From: JBEEMU01 sp043778315
GTDB taxonomy: Bacteria > Bacteroidota > Bacteroidia > Chitinophagales > Saprospiraceae
Direction: 5' to 3'
DNA length: 22,709 nt
Assembly: GCA_043778315.1 (NCBI GenBank)
Contig: JAYWGJ010000259.1
Span: 1-22,709, forward strand
A model generated the notes under the pieces. It worked only from the letters and a program-made list of their open reading frames with translations, was not told the origin of the DNA and made no database searches. The translations under genes were made by a program, and so were the position numbers. Positions within the stretch are counted from its first letter, which is position 1, and each line of letters starts with the position of its first letter. Shown one piece after another: positions 16,281 through 22,709 of this stretch.

Positions 16281-16964
16281 TTAAGAAAAAAGGTTAAGAA
16301 AAACTTTTAATTCGTCTAAGCATTCATGACCGAAATTCCAAATAAGTTTGTTCATTGCAGCTTCATTACTGCAATATTTACCCGCTTGTTTCTGTTCCTT
16401 TTTGGTACATGTATCGTATCGTATATAAACTTGTACCCAAAATTTATCGAAATCTTTGCTTTTAAGACCTAACCCATTCGCCACCAAACAAGATTGCCAC
16501 TTATCAAGACAATCAGCATAGGGAGAAGGGGACGATTTTATTGCTTTCTGGACGGTTTCCAATTCGCCTTTCTTTCCTACATTGGTAAAATAAGCAGCGA
16601 TACTAACCTGTTGCTTGCTGTCTATTGATATTTGGCTCAATAGATTTATTCCTTTTAATGCGGTTTCTACGCCAAAACTTTCGTTTACAGACGTATTTAT
16701 TAAGGCTAACCTTTCGGTATCTGTTTTATCGTCATTATCTATAATTATACCTATTCTATTTATATCCTCTTTTTTTACTCTTGATTTTATAGCCTTTAAT
16801 ACTGTTGTCAATCTAGGAGAACTGAGTCCTCCGAGACATTCAAAGTCGTCAATGTTACATATAAATCCGTTCGACACTTCAACGTTGCCTAAATTCATGT
16901 GTTTTATTAGGGCTTCAATGAAATATTTATCATTTTCGCTCTCGACGATTAATAAGTTTTTCAT
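16281..16964 (-). CDS. TOPRIM-domain protein (DUF3226-like), partner of the OLD-type ATPase
   Basis: A small protein of about 227 residues. The N-terminus (MKNLLIVESENDKYFIEAL) is the first TOPRIM strand with the conserved glutamate and aspartate (E8, D12), and RIGIIIDNDD supplies the TOPRIM D-x-D (D76, D78). Residues between carry the NGFICNIDDFECLGGL stretch seen in DUF3226-like proteins. TOPRIM domains paired with ABC-type ATPases act as metal-dependent nucleases in OLD-like systems; here this is inferred. The ATG at 16964 directly follows the ATPase stop with one base between, and AGAGGTG lies 6 nt ahead, an unusually good ribosome-binding site. A GTG nine bases further upstream would overlap the ATPase gene by 8 bp. 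Either way translation is tightly coupled. It would be the effector half of the cassette. Confidence 0.75.
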   Translation of the reverse strand: MKNLLIVESENDKYFIEALIKHMNLGNVEVSNGFICNIDDFECLGGLSSPRLTTVLKAIKSRVKKEDINRIGIIIDNDDKTDTERLALINTSVNESFGVETALKGINLLSQISIDSKQQVSIAAYFTNVGKKGELETVQKAIKSSPSPYADCLDKWQSCLVANGLGLKSKDFDKFWVQVYIRYDTCTKKEQKQAGKYCSNEAAMNKLIWNFGHECLDELKVFLNLFS

Positions 16965-16965
16965 T

Positions 16966-18066
16966 TTATTCACCTCTTATTGCAAGTTTATTAGAAATTT
17001 CATAATTTAAAGTTTCAAAGTCGTGGAGGTTATAATCAATTTGTCCAGTATGTGTTCTACGAAACAACTCGAAATAAGCACTTCCATTCGGAAATTTTTG
17101 AGAGATGGCTGCAAAAGCTTGCATCATTTCTAAACTATGTGTTGTGGAAAATATCTGAACATCAAATGCTTCAGTAGTAGTTAATTCAAAAAGAAATCTC
17201 CAAAAATCAGTTTGAACAGTATGGTGTATTCCGTTTTCAATTTCATCTATTAGAAGTATCGTACCATTATTATTAATAAGGGTTAATACAATACTCAAAA
17301 TTTTATTTATTGCATCTCCAAATAGAGAAACAGGCATGAAATTACCTCCTTTTTTTCTGATTTCAAGGTGCGCGCCACCAACTACCGAAACTTTAATGGA
17401 GTCAATATTCTTATCCACAATTTTGAGTGCATCTAATACGACAGCCTCCTTTCCTCTTTTTTCAGCAATACCATAGTCTCGTGCAAGAATTGATGGTTTT
17501 CTTCTAGAAGAAGCAGGAATATAATTTGCAACTTTCGAAGATGGTACATTGAGTTCTTTAGCATTAAATCCTTTTTTGTGCGCCATTAAAGTCAGTACAG
17601 GAATATCTTTATTATCAATCTTATATTTAAAATGTAAAACAGACTTTAATACTTTAGTATCATTAACAAAATCATTAAGTACCAACTGAAAACTATCGTT
17701 ATCCTCCGATTCTTCGTTATCTAGCTGTTTGAACTCTCCTGCTTCTTCATTACAATCTATAGTTAGATTAACTTCTTTTCCATCACTATGAGATGTAGTA
17801 ATAGAAATACTTTGCGTTTTATCTTGATTTATGAAAAAATTATCCCATGAATATTCAGGTAATTCCTTAGTATCCATATCTTCTCCTCTAAGCTGTTTAA
17901 GCATAGCGATATGCTGGGTCGTTGGAGAAGCATTCAACAAAATAGCCTCCAATAATACTGTTTTACCTGAATTATTGAGACCACCAATTAGATTGATTCT
18001 TTTAAAGCCACTAATTTGGGTATCCCCATAGCATCTAAAATTATTGATTTTTATTTTATCTATCAT
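16966..18066 (-). CDS. OLD/ABC-type AAA ATPase of a two-gene defence-like cassette
   Basis: A 366-residue ATPase of the AAA_15/AAA_21 (OLD, RecF-like) group. It opens with the typical INNFRCYGDTQISGFKRINL strand pair, then Walker A GGLNNSGKT (28-36; K35, T36). Walker B is TILLIDEIENGIH (D274, E275), with the switch histidine in FSTTHS (H310). The stretch PVSLFGDAINKIL (245-257) occupies the place of the ABC signature. The TOPRIM domain that full-length OLD proteins carry in the same chain is missing and is instead encoded by the next gene. Paired ATPase and TOPRIM genes of this kind include PARIS (AriA/AriB) and related abortive-infection systems, in which the ATPase senses a phage factor and releases the nuclease. 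The trigger here is unknown. The gene is more AT-rich than the membrane and repair genes around it. Confidence 0.82.
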   Translation of the reverse strand: MIDKIKINNFRCYGDTQISGFKRINLIGGLNNSGKTVLLEAILLNASPTTQHIAMLKQLRGEDMDTKELPEYSWDNFFINQDKTQSISITTSHSDGKEVNLTIDCNEEAGEFKQLDNEESEDNDSFQLVLNDFVNDTKVLKSVLHFKYKIDNKDIPVLTLMAHKKGFNAKELNVPSSKVANYIPASSRRKPSILARDYGIAEKRGKEAVVLDALKIVDKNIDSIKVSVVGGAHLEIRKKGGNFMPVSLFGDAINKILSIVLTLINNNGTILLIDEIENGIHHTVQTDFWRFLFELTTTEAFDVQIFSTTHSLEMMQAFAAISQKFPNGSAYFELFRRTHTGQIDYNLHDFETLNYEISNKLAIRGE

Positions 18067-18083
18067 TTTTCTTTATTTAATCA

Positions 18084-18091
18084 CAAAGATA
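18084..18091 (-). promoter_or_regulatory. -7 box TATCTTTG of the ATPase/TOPRIM cassette
   Basis: A perfect TATCTTTG on the minus strand lies 17 nt before the ATPase start codon, giving a nearly leaderless transcript. No -33 TTG is seen at the usual distance. It places the cassette under its own promoter, separate from the upstream TPR gene, whose stop is only 44 bp away. Confidence 0.5.
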
Positions 18092-18135
18092 GCAAAAAAA
18101 CGAATGAATGTGATAGATAGGTATTTTTTCTCCAC

Positions 18136-20265
18136 CTATCTACAATACTGATTCAACAAATTCTGCGCTTGCGCGTAGCCCATTTGCAGGGCTTTTGTCC
18201 AGTCGGCGCACGCGCCGTTTTTGTCGCCCAAACTATTTTTAGCTAATCCGCGATTGGCGTAATAGTTTGGCGCAGTGCCGTTTAGGGCAATTGCTTGGTC
18301 GTATAGCGGCACTGATTCTTTGAAGCGTTTTAGCGCAGAGAGGCAATTCGCCTTATTATTTATCGCATCGACGTAGTCTTTTTGCATCGTCATTGCTTGG
18401 TCATATTGCGCCATAGCGTCCTCGTATTTTTGCATTGCGGCAAACGCATTCCCTTTCATATAGTAATAATCCGCTTTCGGTTTCAGTTTTATCGCAGCGT
18501 CGTAGCCCGCTATCGCCTTGTCAAATTGATTGGTAGCGGCGTAGGCGGCGGCGAGGTTGCGGAGCGTTTCGGGGTCGACGGATTTTTTGTCTTTATCTTT
18601 ATCTAACTCGTGGAGTGCCAATACTTTATTATAATCCGCAATCGCTTTATCCATCAAATTCAGATTGGTGTAAGCTAAGGCGCGACTGCCATAGCTCTCG
18701 GGTTTTTCGGGGTTAATTTGTATGGCGGCGGAGTAGTCGGCAGCTGCTTTTTCGTATTGTTTGGTATTAAAATAAGCGACGGCGCGGTTGTAAGCGGCAT
18801 CATAATACTGCGGATTTACGCGCAAGGCTTCGCTGTACGCGGTGATAGCGTTCGGGTAATCTTGCGTTTCGTCGTAAGCCAAACCCTTATTAGTGTAGCC
18901 GAGCGCGTCGTCGGGGAACTTCGCGTTTACGTTTTCCCAGAGCGCGACGCTCGTTTTCCACGTCGCGTTTTGCATCACCGTCAGCACACTCAGCATCGCT
19001 ACAAAAGTGATAGCGACGGCAGGCAAAATGGTTTTCAAACCGCCGTTTTGCGTGTATTCATTATAATATTTGGCTATGATAAAACAAAAACCGATGTACG
19101 GAATATAAGTAAAACGGTCGGCGAGAAAGGCTTTACCCGCGCCTTTTATTTGCAATACAAAAGCGATATTGACCAAGAAAAAAGCCACGCCAAACGCCAC
19201 CGCTTTGCTCCGATAAGTGCTGCGCCAAACGCCGTAAGCCATCGCCGCTACCACGAGCGGCGAGAGGTAATACATAGCGGGCAAGGTCATATCTTTGGGC
19301 GGATACGGATAGTAAGTAGCCAAACCGAACGGCGCGAAAAACCGCACGACGTACATCATTAAGCTGTACGGACCGAACCAAATACGCGTACCGAGGCTGT
19401 AGCCTGTGTCTTGAAAGCCTTGCGCCATATCTACGAAGTGAATACCGACGAGACCGAAGGCAAGCGAAAGCGCGAAAAACGGCAGTTTTTCTATCCAAAC
19501 GCCCATACTTTTTAGGTCGCGGTTCGCGTAATAATCCAAGCAAAGCATAGAAAGCGGCAGCGAAACCGCTTGTATTTTGGCAAATAAAGACAATAATCCG
19601 AATACGACTACTAAGCTGAAATTCAAGGTTTTACGCTCTGTTTGGGTGATGTATTTCCAGTAATTGATAAGTGCTAAAATATAAAAAACGCCGTATAGTA
19701 CGTCTTTGCGCTCCGTCACCCACGCTACGCTTTCGGTGCGCAACGGGTGTACCGCAAACAGCGCGGTAGCGAGTGCCAAACCCCAGCCGCGAACGCCCAA
19801 ATGTCGCATCAAAAAGAAAACGGCAGCCGCCGTGCCTGCGTGTAGCAGCACGTTATCGATGTGGTAAGTGCTTGCGCGGAAGTTGGCAGCGACCATCGCG
19901 TCGGGTTTTACGACGGGGTCAAACGCGTGTTCGATGCTGTAAGTGAGTGCCACGAGCGGCGAATAGTTGCCGCAAATATGGTCGGTAAACATGGCGTAAA
20001 GCGAATTGAAAGAAATTGGTTGCACCAATTTATTGAGCCACAAATAGCCTTGGTCGTCCCAGTTCACAAAACCCGCATTGAAGGTATTGGCGAACACGAG
20101 TAGCGTCAGGACGATGCAGCACGCGAGCAGCGCGAGTTCGGGAACGGCAGGCAGCGACGTATCAGCATTTGCGGGCGCGCTCGGCACAACGGGCGTAGTA
20201 ATTATTGGCGCAGCCTGTTTCGGTTCGCTGCGCGGCGTAGTAGGTTTTTGTTTTGGTTTTGACAT
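18136..20265 (-). CDS. TMTC-like polytopic membrane protein with C-terminal TPR repeats
   Basis: About 709 residues from the ATG at 20265 (MSKPKQKP...). A longer reading frame from 20334 adds 23 residues, but these are translated repeat DNA (KKAYRLQFIAYRL), so the inner start is preferred. After a Pro/Ala-rich cytoplasmic tail comes a GT-C-like membrane region with roughly ten segments. The first external loop has NWDDQGYL (D70, D71), the acidic pair typical of O-mannosyltransferase-like enzymes; FAVHPLRTESVAWVTERKD (about 171-189) is the TMTC/bacterial-homologue signature, and FLADRFTYIP follows later. From about residue 453 to the end are seven or eight TPRs (for example YTNKGLAYDETQDYPNAI and YYMKGNAFAAMQKYEDAM). 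By family it may transfer a lipid-linked sugar to proteins; donor and acceptor are unknown. No promoter is found in the repeat-filled upstream spacer, so it may be read from the genes upstream. Confidence 0.8.
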   Translation of the reverse strand: MSKPKQKPTTPRSEPKQAAPIITTPVVPSAPANADTSLPAVPELALLACCIVLTLLVFANTFNAGFVNWDDQGYLWLNKLVQPISFNSLYAMFTDHICGNYSPLVALTYSIEHAFDPVVKPDAMVAANFRASTYHIDNVLLHAGTAAAVFFLMRHLGVRGWGLALATALFAVHPLRTESVAWVTERKDVLYGVFYILALINYWKYITQTERKTLNFSLVVVFGLLSLFAKIQAVSLPLSMLCLDYYANRDLKSMGVWIEKLPFFALSLAFGLVGIHFVDMAQGFQDTGYSLGTRIWFGPYSLMMYVVRFFAPFGLATYYPYPPKDMTLPAMYYLSPLVVAAMAYGVWRSTYRSKAVAFGVAFFLVNIAFVLQIKGAGKAFLADRFTYIPYIGFCFIIAKYYNEYTQNGGLKTILPAVAITFVAMLSVLTVMQNATWKTSVALWENVNAKFPDDALGYTNKGLAYDETQDYPNAITAYSEALRVNPQYYDAAYNRAVAYFNTKQYEKAAADYSAAIQINPEKPESYGSRALAYTNLNLMDKAIADYNKVLALHELDKDKDKKSVDPETLRNLAAAYAATNQFDKAIAGYDAAIKLKPKADYYYMKGNAFAAMQKYEDAMAQYDQAMTMQKDYVDAINNKANCLSALKRFKESVPLYDQAIALNGTAPNYYANRGLAKNSLGDKNGACADWTKALQMGYAQAQNLLNQYCR

Positions 20266-20275
20266 TTTTTTTTGA

Positions 20276-20455
20276 ATTAAGCGGTAAGCGATGAACTGTA
20301 AGCGATAAGCTTTTTTGACCGTTATATTATGCAAGAAGCTGTAAGCTTTTTTGACCGTTAGGGAGGCAACTGTAATCGATGAACTGTAAGCGATAAGCTT
20401 TTTTGACCTTCGCGACGGTCAAATTTTTTTAGCTTACAGCTTTCAGCTCATAGTT
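20276..20455. repeat. Heptamer-based repeat block between the TPR and DUF2306-like genes
   Basis: Built from copies of ACTGTAAGCGATAAGC and TTTTTTGACCGTTAG (TTGACC at 20315, 20351 and 20403), then turning into the opposite orientation as GCTTACA-GCTTTCA-GCTCATA-GTTTT. At the turn, TTTGACC-TTCGCGAC-GGTCAAA forms a hairpin followed by T's. The block supplies the last codons of the DUF2306-like gene and, if the long start is used, the first codons of the TPR gene. Confidence 0.75.
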
Positions 20456-21085
20456 TTCTTTAACTCTTTTCCTCCATATTGTAATAAGCACAGTACCGAT
20501 TACCGTCGGCAACAGCCACGCCAAAACGTCGGGTAACAGCGTATTATTCACGACGACAAAAGCGGTAAAAGAGGCTATTTCGCCCGCGACCATACGCGTA
20601 ATATGCTCGAGCAGCCACATTTTGGGGTGATTATTGGTCTTAAAATAAAACGTGTAGTCGCGCTGCACCAACGCCAGACTTATCAGCCCGAAAACGAGTA
20701 GCACCGACCCGAAGTTATTACCATAATAAAACAAATACGCAGCATACACCACAAATAAAGTACCGAAAACCAGCATAAAAATACTGAGCGTCCAGTCTAT
20801 CGCTTGCGGCTTAGGCGCACGGCGTTGCCGCAAATAGCGCATACCTGTTCCTATCAAATATACCGTAAAAACGCCTACAATGAATAAGAATTTTTGGTCG
20901 TGCAGCACGGCAATTACAAACGACGCGGCGGCAGACCCGAGCATGGCGTAAGCAAATAATTTGCCTATTTTTTTGTGTCGTGCGTCCCCTTTTTTGAGTA
21001 TCAAAGTAATTGCGCCAGCTATCAAGCCCGTGCTTCCGAGCGCGATGTGTAGATAGAGGAATAGGAGGAATATTTTTTGGGTCAT
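20429..21085 (-). CDS. DUF2306-like integral membrane protein
   Basis: A 218-residue protein with about seven hydrophobic segments (near 5-28, 43-62, 67-87, 99-121, 124-142, 165-184 and 187-208). The start LYLHIALGSTGLIAGAITL followed by KKGDARHKKIGKLFAYAM matches the H...G...KG..RH...G layout of DUF2306-type membrane proteins; H13 and H37 are candidate haem or metal ligands but no function is established. The ATG lies in GGGTCATGATTTTTT (plus-strand view). The C-terminal residues YELKAVS and the stop codon are encoded by heptamer repeat units, so the original C-terminus may have been altered. It is flanked on both sides by repeat blocks and shows no promoter of its own, which fits co-transcription with the membrane-protein gene upstream. 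Confidence 0.7.
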   Translation of the reverse strand: MTQKIFLLFLYLHIALGSTGLIAGAITLILKKGDARHKKIGKLFAYAMLGSAAASFVIAVLHDQKFLFIVGVFTVYLIGTGMRYLRQRRAPKPQAIDWTLSIFMLVFGTLFVVYAAYLFYYGNNFGSVLLVFGLISLALVQRDYTFYFKTNNHPKMWLLEHITRMVAGEIASFTAFVVVNNTLLPDVLAWLLPTVIGTVLITIWRKRVKENYELKAVS

Positions 21086-21093
21086 GATTTTTT

Positions 21094-21484
21094 AGTTTAA
21101 ACGATAAGCGACGAACTGTAACCAATAAGCTTTTTGACCGTTAGAGAGGCAACTGTAAGCGACAAACTGTAAGCAATAGGCTTTTTGACCGTTAGAGAGG
21201 CAACTGTAAGCGACAAACTGTAAGCAATAGGCTTTTTGACCGTTAGAGAGGCAACTGTAAGCGACGAACTGTAACCGATAAGCTTTTTGACCGTTAGAGA
21301 GACAACTACAAGCTGTAAGCTTTTTGAGCTTTGCGACGGTCAAAAGTTTTTAGTTTTTAGCTTACAGCTTATAGTTTTTCTAACCCTCGCGAACATAAGT
21401 TTATGGCTTACAGTTCATAGCTTATAGTTTTTCTAACCTTCGCGGCGGTCAAAAGTTTTTAGTTTTTGGCTTACAGCTTCTTGT
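21094..21484. repeat. Repeat block with a 51-bp tandem array and inverted flank
   Basis: Units beginning GACCGTTAGAGAGGCAACTG recur at 21136, 21187, 21238 and 21289, exactly 51 bp apart; the first three are near-identical and the outer ones decay. Within each unit TGTAAGC-like heptamers recur. From about 21338 the orientation flips: GCTTACA-GCTTATA-GTTTTT-CTAACCCTCGCG and a second copy. AGCTGTAAGCT (21311-21321) and AGCTTACAGCT (21359-21369) are perfect inverted arms. Because 51 is a multiple of 3, one minus-strand frame is open and reads a 17-residue repeat, but this is judged a by-product. The stop codon of the gene to the right sits just before the first unit. Confidence 0.85.
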
Positions 21485-22357
21485 TTATAGATTTACAAAG
21501 TGCCGTGTCGTGTCATCAGTATCGATGTCGGTTGTGTCGTTCAAGCCCGTTTGTTGCGCAAAGCAAGCATAAAAAGAAGACACATAAAATGCCATACCGA
21601 CTACCAGACCTATGCAACAAAGTATGACCGTGAACGATGATATAAAACCAATAACGAGATTGAAAATGAATATCCAGCCGAACTTTGGCATCACAAGACG
21701 TACCGAAGTACACAGCGCATCTATTGCGCCTAAGCGAAAAAATACAATCAAATATGCCGAAAATACAAATAAAGTAGAAACAATATATTGTGGAATTTGC
21801 AAACCGTATTCTATTAATGTATTGCGCTCCTTCATTATCTCAGGAATTTCTTTAAGTGCCGCTTCGGTATTCGTGAACAATTCCGAACCACCAAAAAAAT
21901 TATACATATAATATGTGTATGGTGCGGAGCATAAGATACCAAGCGCGATGACGAGCAAAGTAGAAGTGAGCAGCGTGCCGAAATCTTTGAAGCCTTCAAA
22001 AAAAGTGCTGAATGTGTACGCCTGTCCGTTTTTGATGCGATGCGCAACGATAGCCGCGCCCATAAATAAAGGCGTACCGAGGACGACTATCGCCACGAGA
22101 AATGCGATAAATAAAGCTCCTATCAACGGTAATTGTGCCAAAAGCTGTGCTTTATCGTCTTTTGCAGTGGCAAAAATACCGATTATCGGTACGAGTATAG
22201 CGACATACCCCAAAATCAGTGCGCCAAAAATCAGTACGAAAAAACCTGTAAATGCGCCAATTCCTTTTTTCACAATATCAAACGCATCGGTGATGTAATC
22301 GCCGAACCGAAACTCTCGCGGGTTGCGCAGTACTTCTTCTAATTGCTCTGGTAGCAT
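21485..22357 (-). CDS. Polytopic membrane protein, DUF975/DUF4013-like, unknown function
   Basis: A 290-residue protein with a short amphipathic N-terminus (RNPREFRFGDYITDAFDIVKKG) followed by six or so membrane segments, near 33-62, 76-101, 128-150, 188-212, 222-240 and 242-268. The pattern of N-terminal 'ditdAf.ivkk' helix, paired Gly-rich helices and an AHRIKNGQAYTFSTFFEGFKDF cytoplasmic loop is common to DUF975/DUF4013-like proteins, which are widespread in Bacteroidota and have no proven activity. The C-terminus is acidic and hydrophilic (DTTDIDTDDTTRHFVNL). It is the first gene of the minus-strand membrane group and has a likely promoter. Family assignment is tentative; the membrane topology is clear. 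Confidence 0.75.
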   Translation of the reverse strand: MLPEQLEEVLRNPREFRFGDYITDAFDIVKKGIGAFTGFFVLIFGALILGYVAILVPIIGIFATAKDDKAQLLAQLPLIGALFIAFLVAIVVLGTPLFMGAAIVAHRIKNGQAYTFSTFFEGFKDFGTLLTSTLLVIALGILCSAPYTYYMYNFFGGSELFTNTEAALKEIPEIMKERNTLIEYGLQIPQYIVSTLFVFSAYLIVFFRLGAIDALCTSVRLVMPKFGWIFIFNLVIGFISSFTVILCCIGLVVGMAFYVSSFYACFAQQTGLNDTTDIDTDDTTRHFVNL

Positions 22358-22403
22358 GATTTTTTTTATTTTATTAGTGAAAAATATTTTAAAATTCTAA
22401 TGG

Positions 22404-22411
22404 CAAATTTA
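22404..22411 (-). promoter_or_regulatory. -7 box TAAATTTG for the membrane-gene group
   Basis: On the minus strand TAAATTTG fits TAnnTTTG and lies 46 nt before the start codon at 22357. No -33 TTG is visible. As no other TAnnTTTG was found in the repeat-filled spacers downstream, it may drive all three membrane genes. Confidence 0.4.
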
Positions 22412-22709
22412 CATAAAAATATTACATAAAAAAGTATTTTGAAAAAAGGGAGCTGTTTTTTTATTTTTTGATACCTAATAAATCAAATCGATTCCTACAC
22501 ATATATTACACATATATATAGTATATGAAATTGCACTGCTATGAATTTGAGATATAATAATATTTTTTATTTAAAAAAACACTTTATAATTATGATATTT
22601 GTAATAAATGCCGTTCCTTTACCCGTGTATTTTTAGTATTAGTAAATAAGTACCTGACAGCATATAAACACGGTTATAATCCTCGCTTATTTTAAAGCTA
22701 AACGTTTGC
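22412..22709. other. AT-rich intergenic end of the window, no gene seen
   Basis: Very AT-rich sequence with no plausible gene, tRNA or strong hairpin. A short inverted pair ccgtgt (22623-22628) / acacgg (22668-22673) is the only dyad noticed and may be chance. A promoter for a gene right of the window could lie here but no clean box was found. Confidence 0.5.

Noticed and set aside
18115..18141. Hairpin agataggt / acctatct overlapping the stop codon of the TPR gene
   Set aside because: Only 8 bp, an 11-nt loop and no T-run after the stem on the minus strand; too weak to call a terminator.
18718..19362. 214-codon plus-strand open frame opposite the TPR protein gene
   Set aside because: It mirrors GC-rich TPR and membrane coding sequence, and its product is Val/Arg/Gly-rich with no motif.
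20276..21484. Repeat blocks considered as CRISPR arrays
   Set aside because: The units are tandem with no unique spacers of constant length, sub-repeats are heptamers, orientation flips within the block, and no cas genes are present.
22645..22665. AATAAGTACCTGAC, resembling the outer end of the fold-back element
   Set aside because: The match to AATAAGGTACTG needs gaps and there is no second arm within the window.

Overview
The window looks like a chromosomal segment of a Bacteroidota bacterium. Upstream regions carry the Bacteroidota -7 box TAnnTTTG (usually TATCTTTG), start codons follow A-rich leaders rather than strong Shine-Dalgarno sites, one short lipoprotein is present, and protein families typical of the phylum recur (MutS2 with a C-terminal Smr domain, a ~630-residue RecQ, a LytM/M23 peptidase with the Bacteroidota HxC motif). 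Genus or order cannot be read from the sequence.

Layout. Positions 1-388 hold no gene but three strong hairpins. A single-polypeptide type IIG (Eco57I-like) restriction-modification enzyme follows on the minus strand (389-4270). Divergent from it are two tandem paralogues (4550-6097, 6210-7763), each an AAA ATPase fused to a C-terminal PD-(D/E)XK nuclease-like domain. Next come a small lipoprotein and a WD40 propeller protein (7945-9334, 28 bp apart), MutS2 (TTG start, 9391) and RecQ (11971), all on the plus strand. A ~138-bp fold-back element lies between mutS2 and recQ. A secreted DUF3299-like protein (14049) and a minus-strand M23 peptidase (14574-15899) converge on a shared bidirectional terminator.

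The right part is entirely on the minus strand. A two-gene cassette at 16281-18066 pairs an OLD/ABC-type ATPase with a small TOPRIM protein (DUF3226-like); this is the architecture of split OLD / PARIS-like anti-phage systems and is the best defence candidate. Then come a TMTC-like polytopic membrane protein with C-terminal TPRs (18136-20265), a DUF2306-like membrane protein (20429-21085) and another polytopic membrane protein (21485-22357). The two spacers between these membrane genes are filled by heptamer-based repeats with a 51-bp tandem array, and the repeats supply the last codons of one gene.

How it fits together: the restriction enzyme, the ATPase-nuclease pair and the ATPase-TOPRIM pair look like accessory defence genes set among housekeeping repair genes (mutS2, recQ) and envelope genes. 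The restriction enzyme and the ATPase/TOPRIM cassette are visibly more AT-rich than the repair and membrane genes, which suggests horizontal acquisition. Functional assignments are by motif recognition only; no database search was run.
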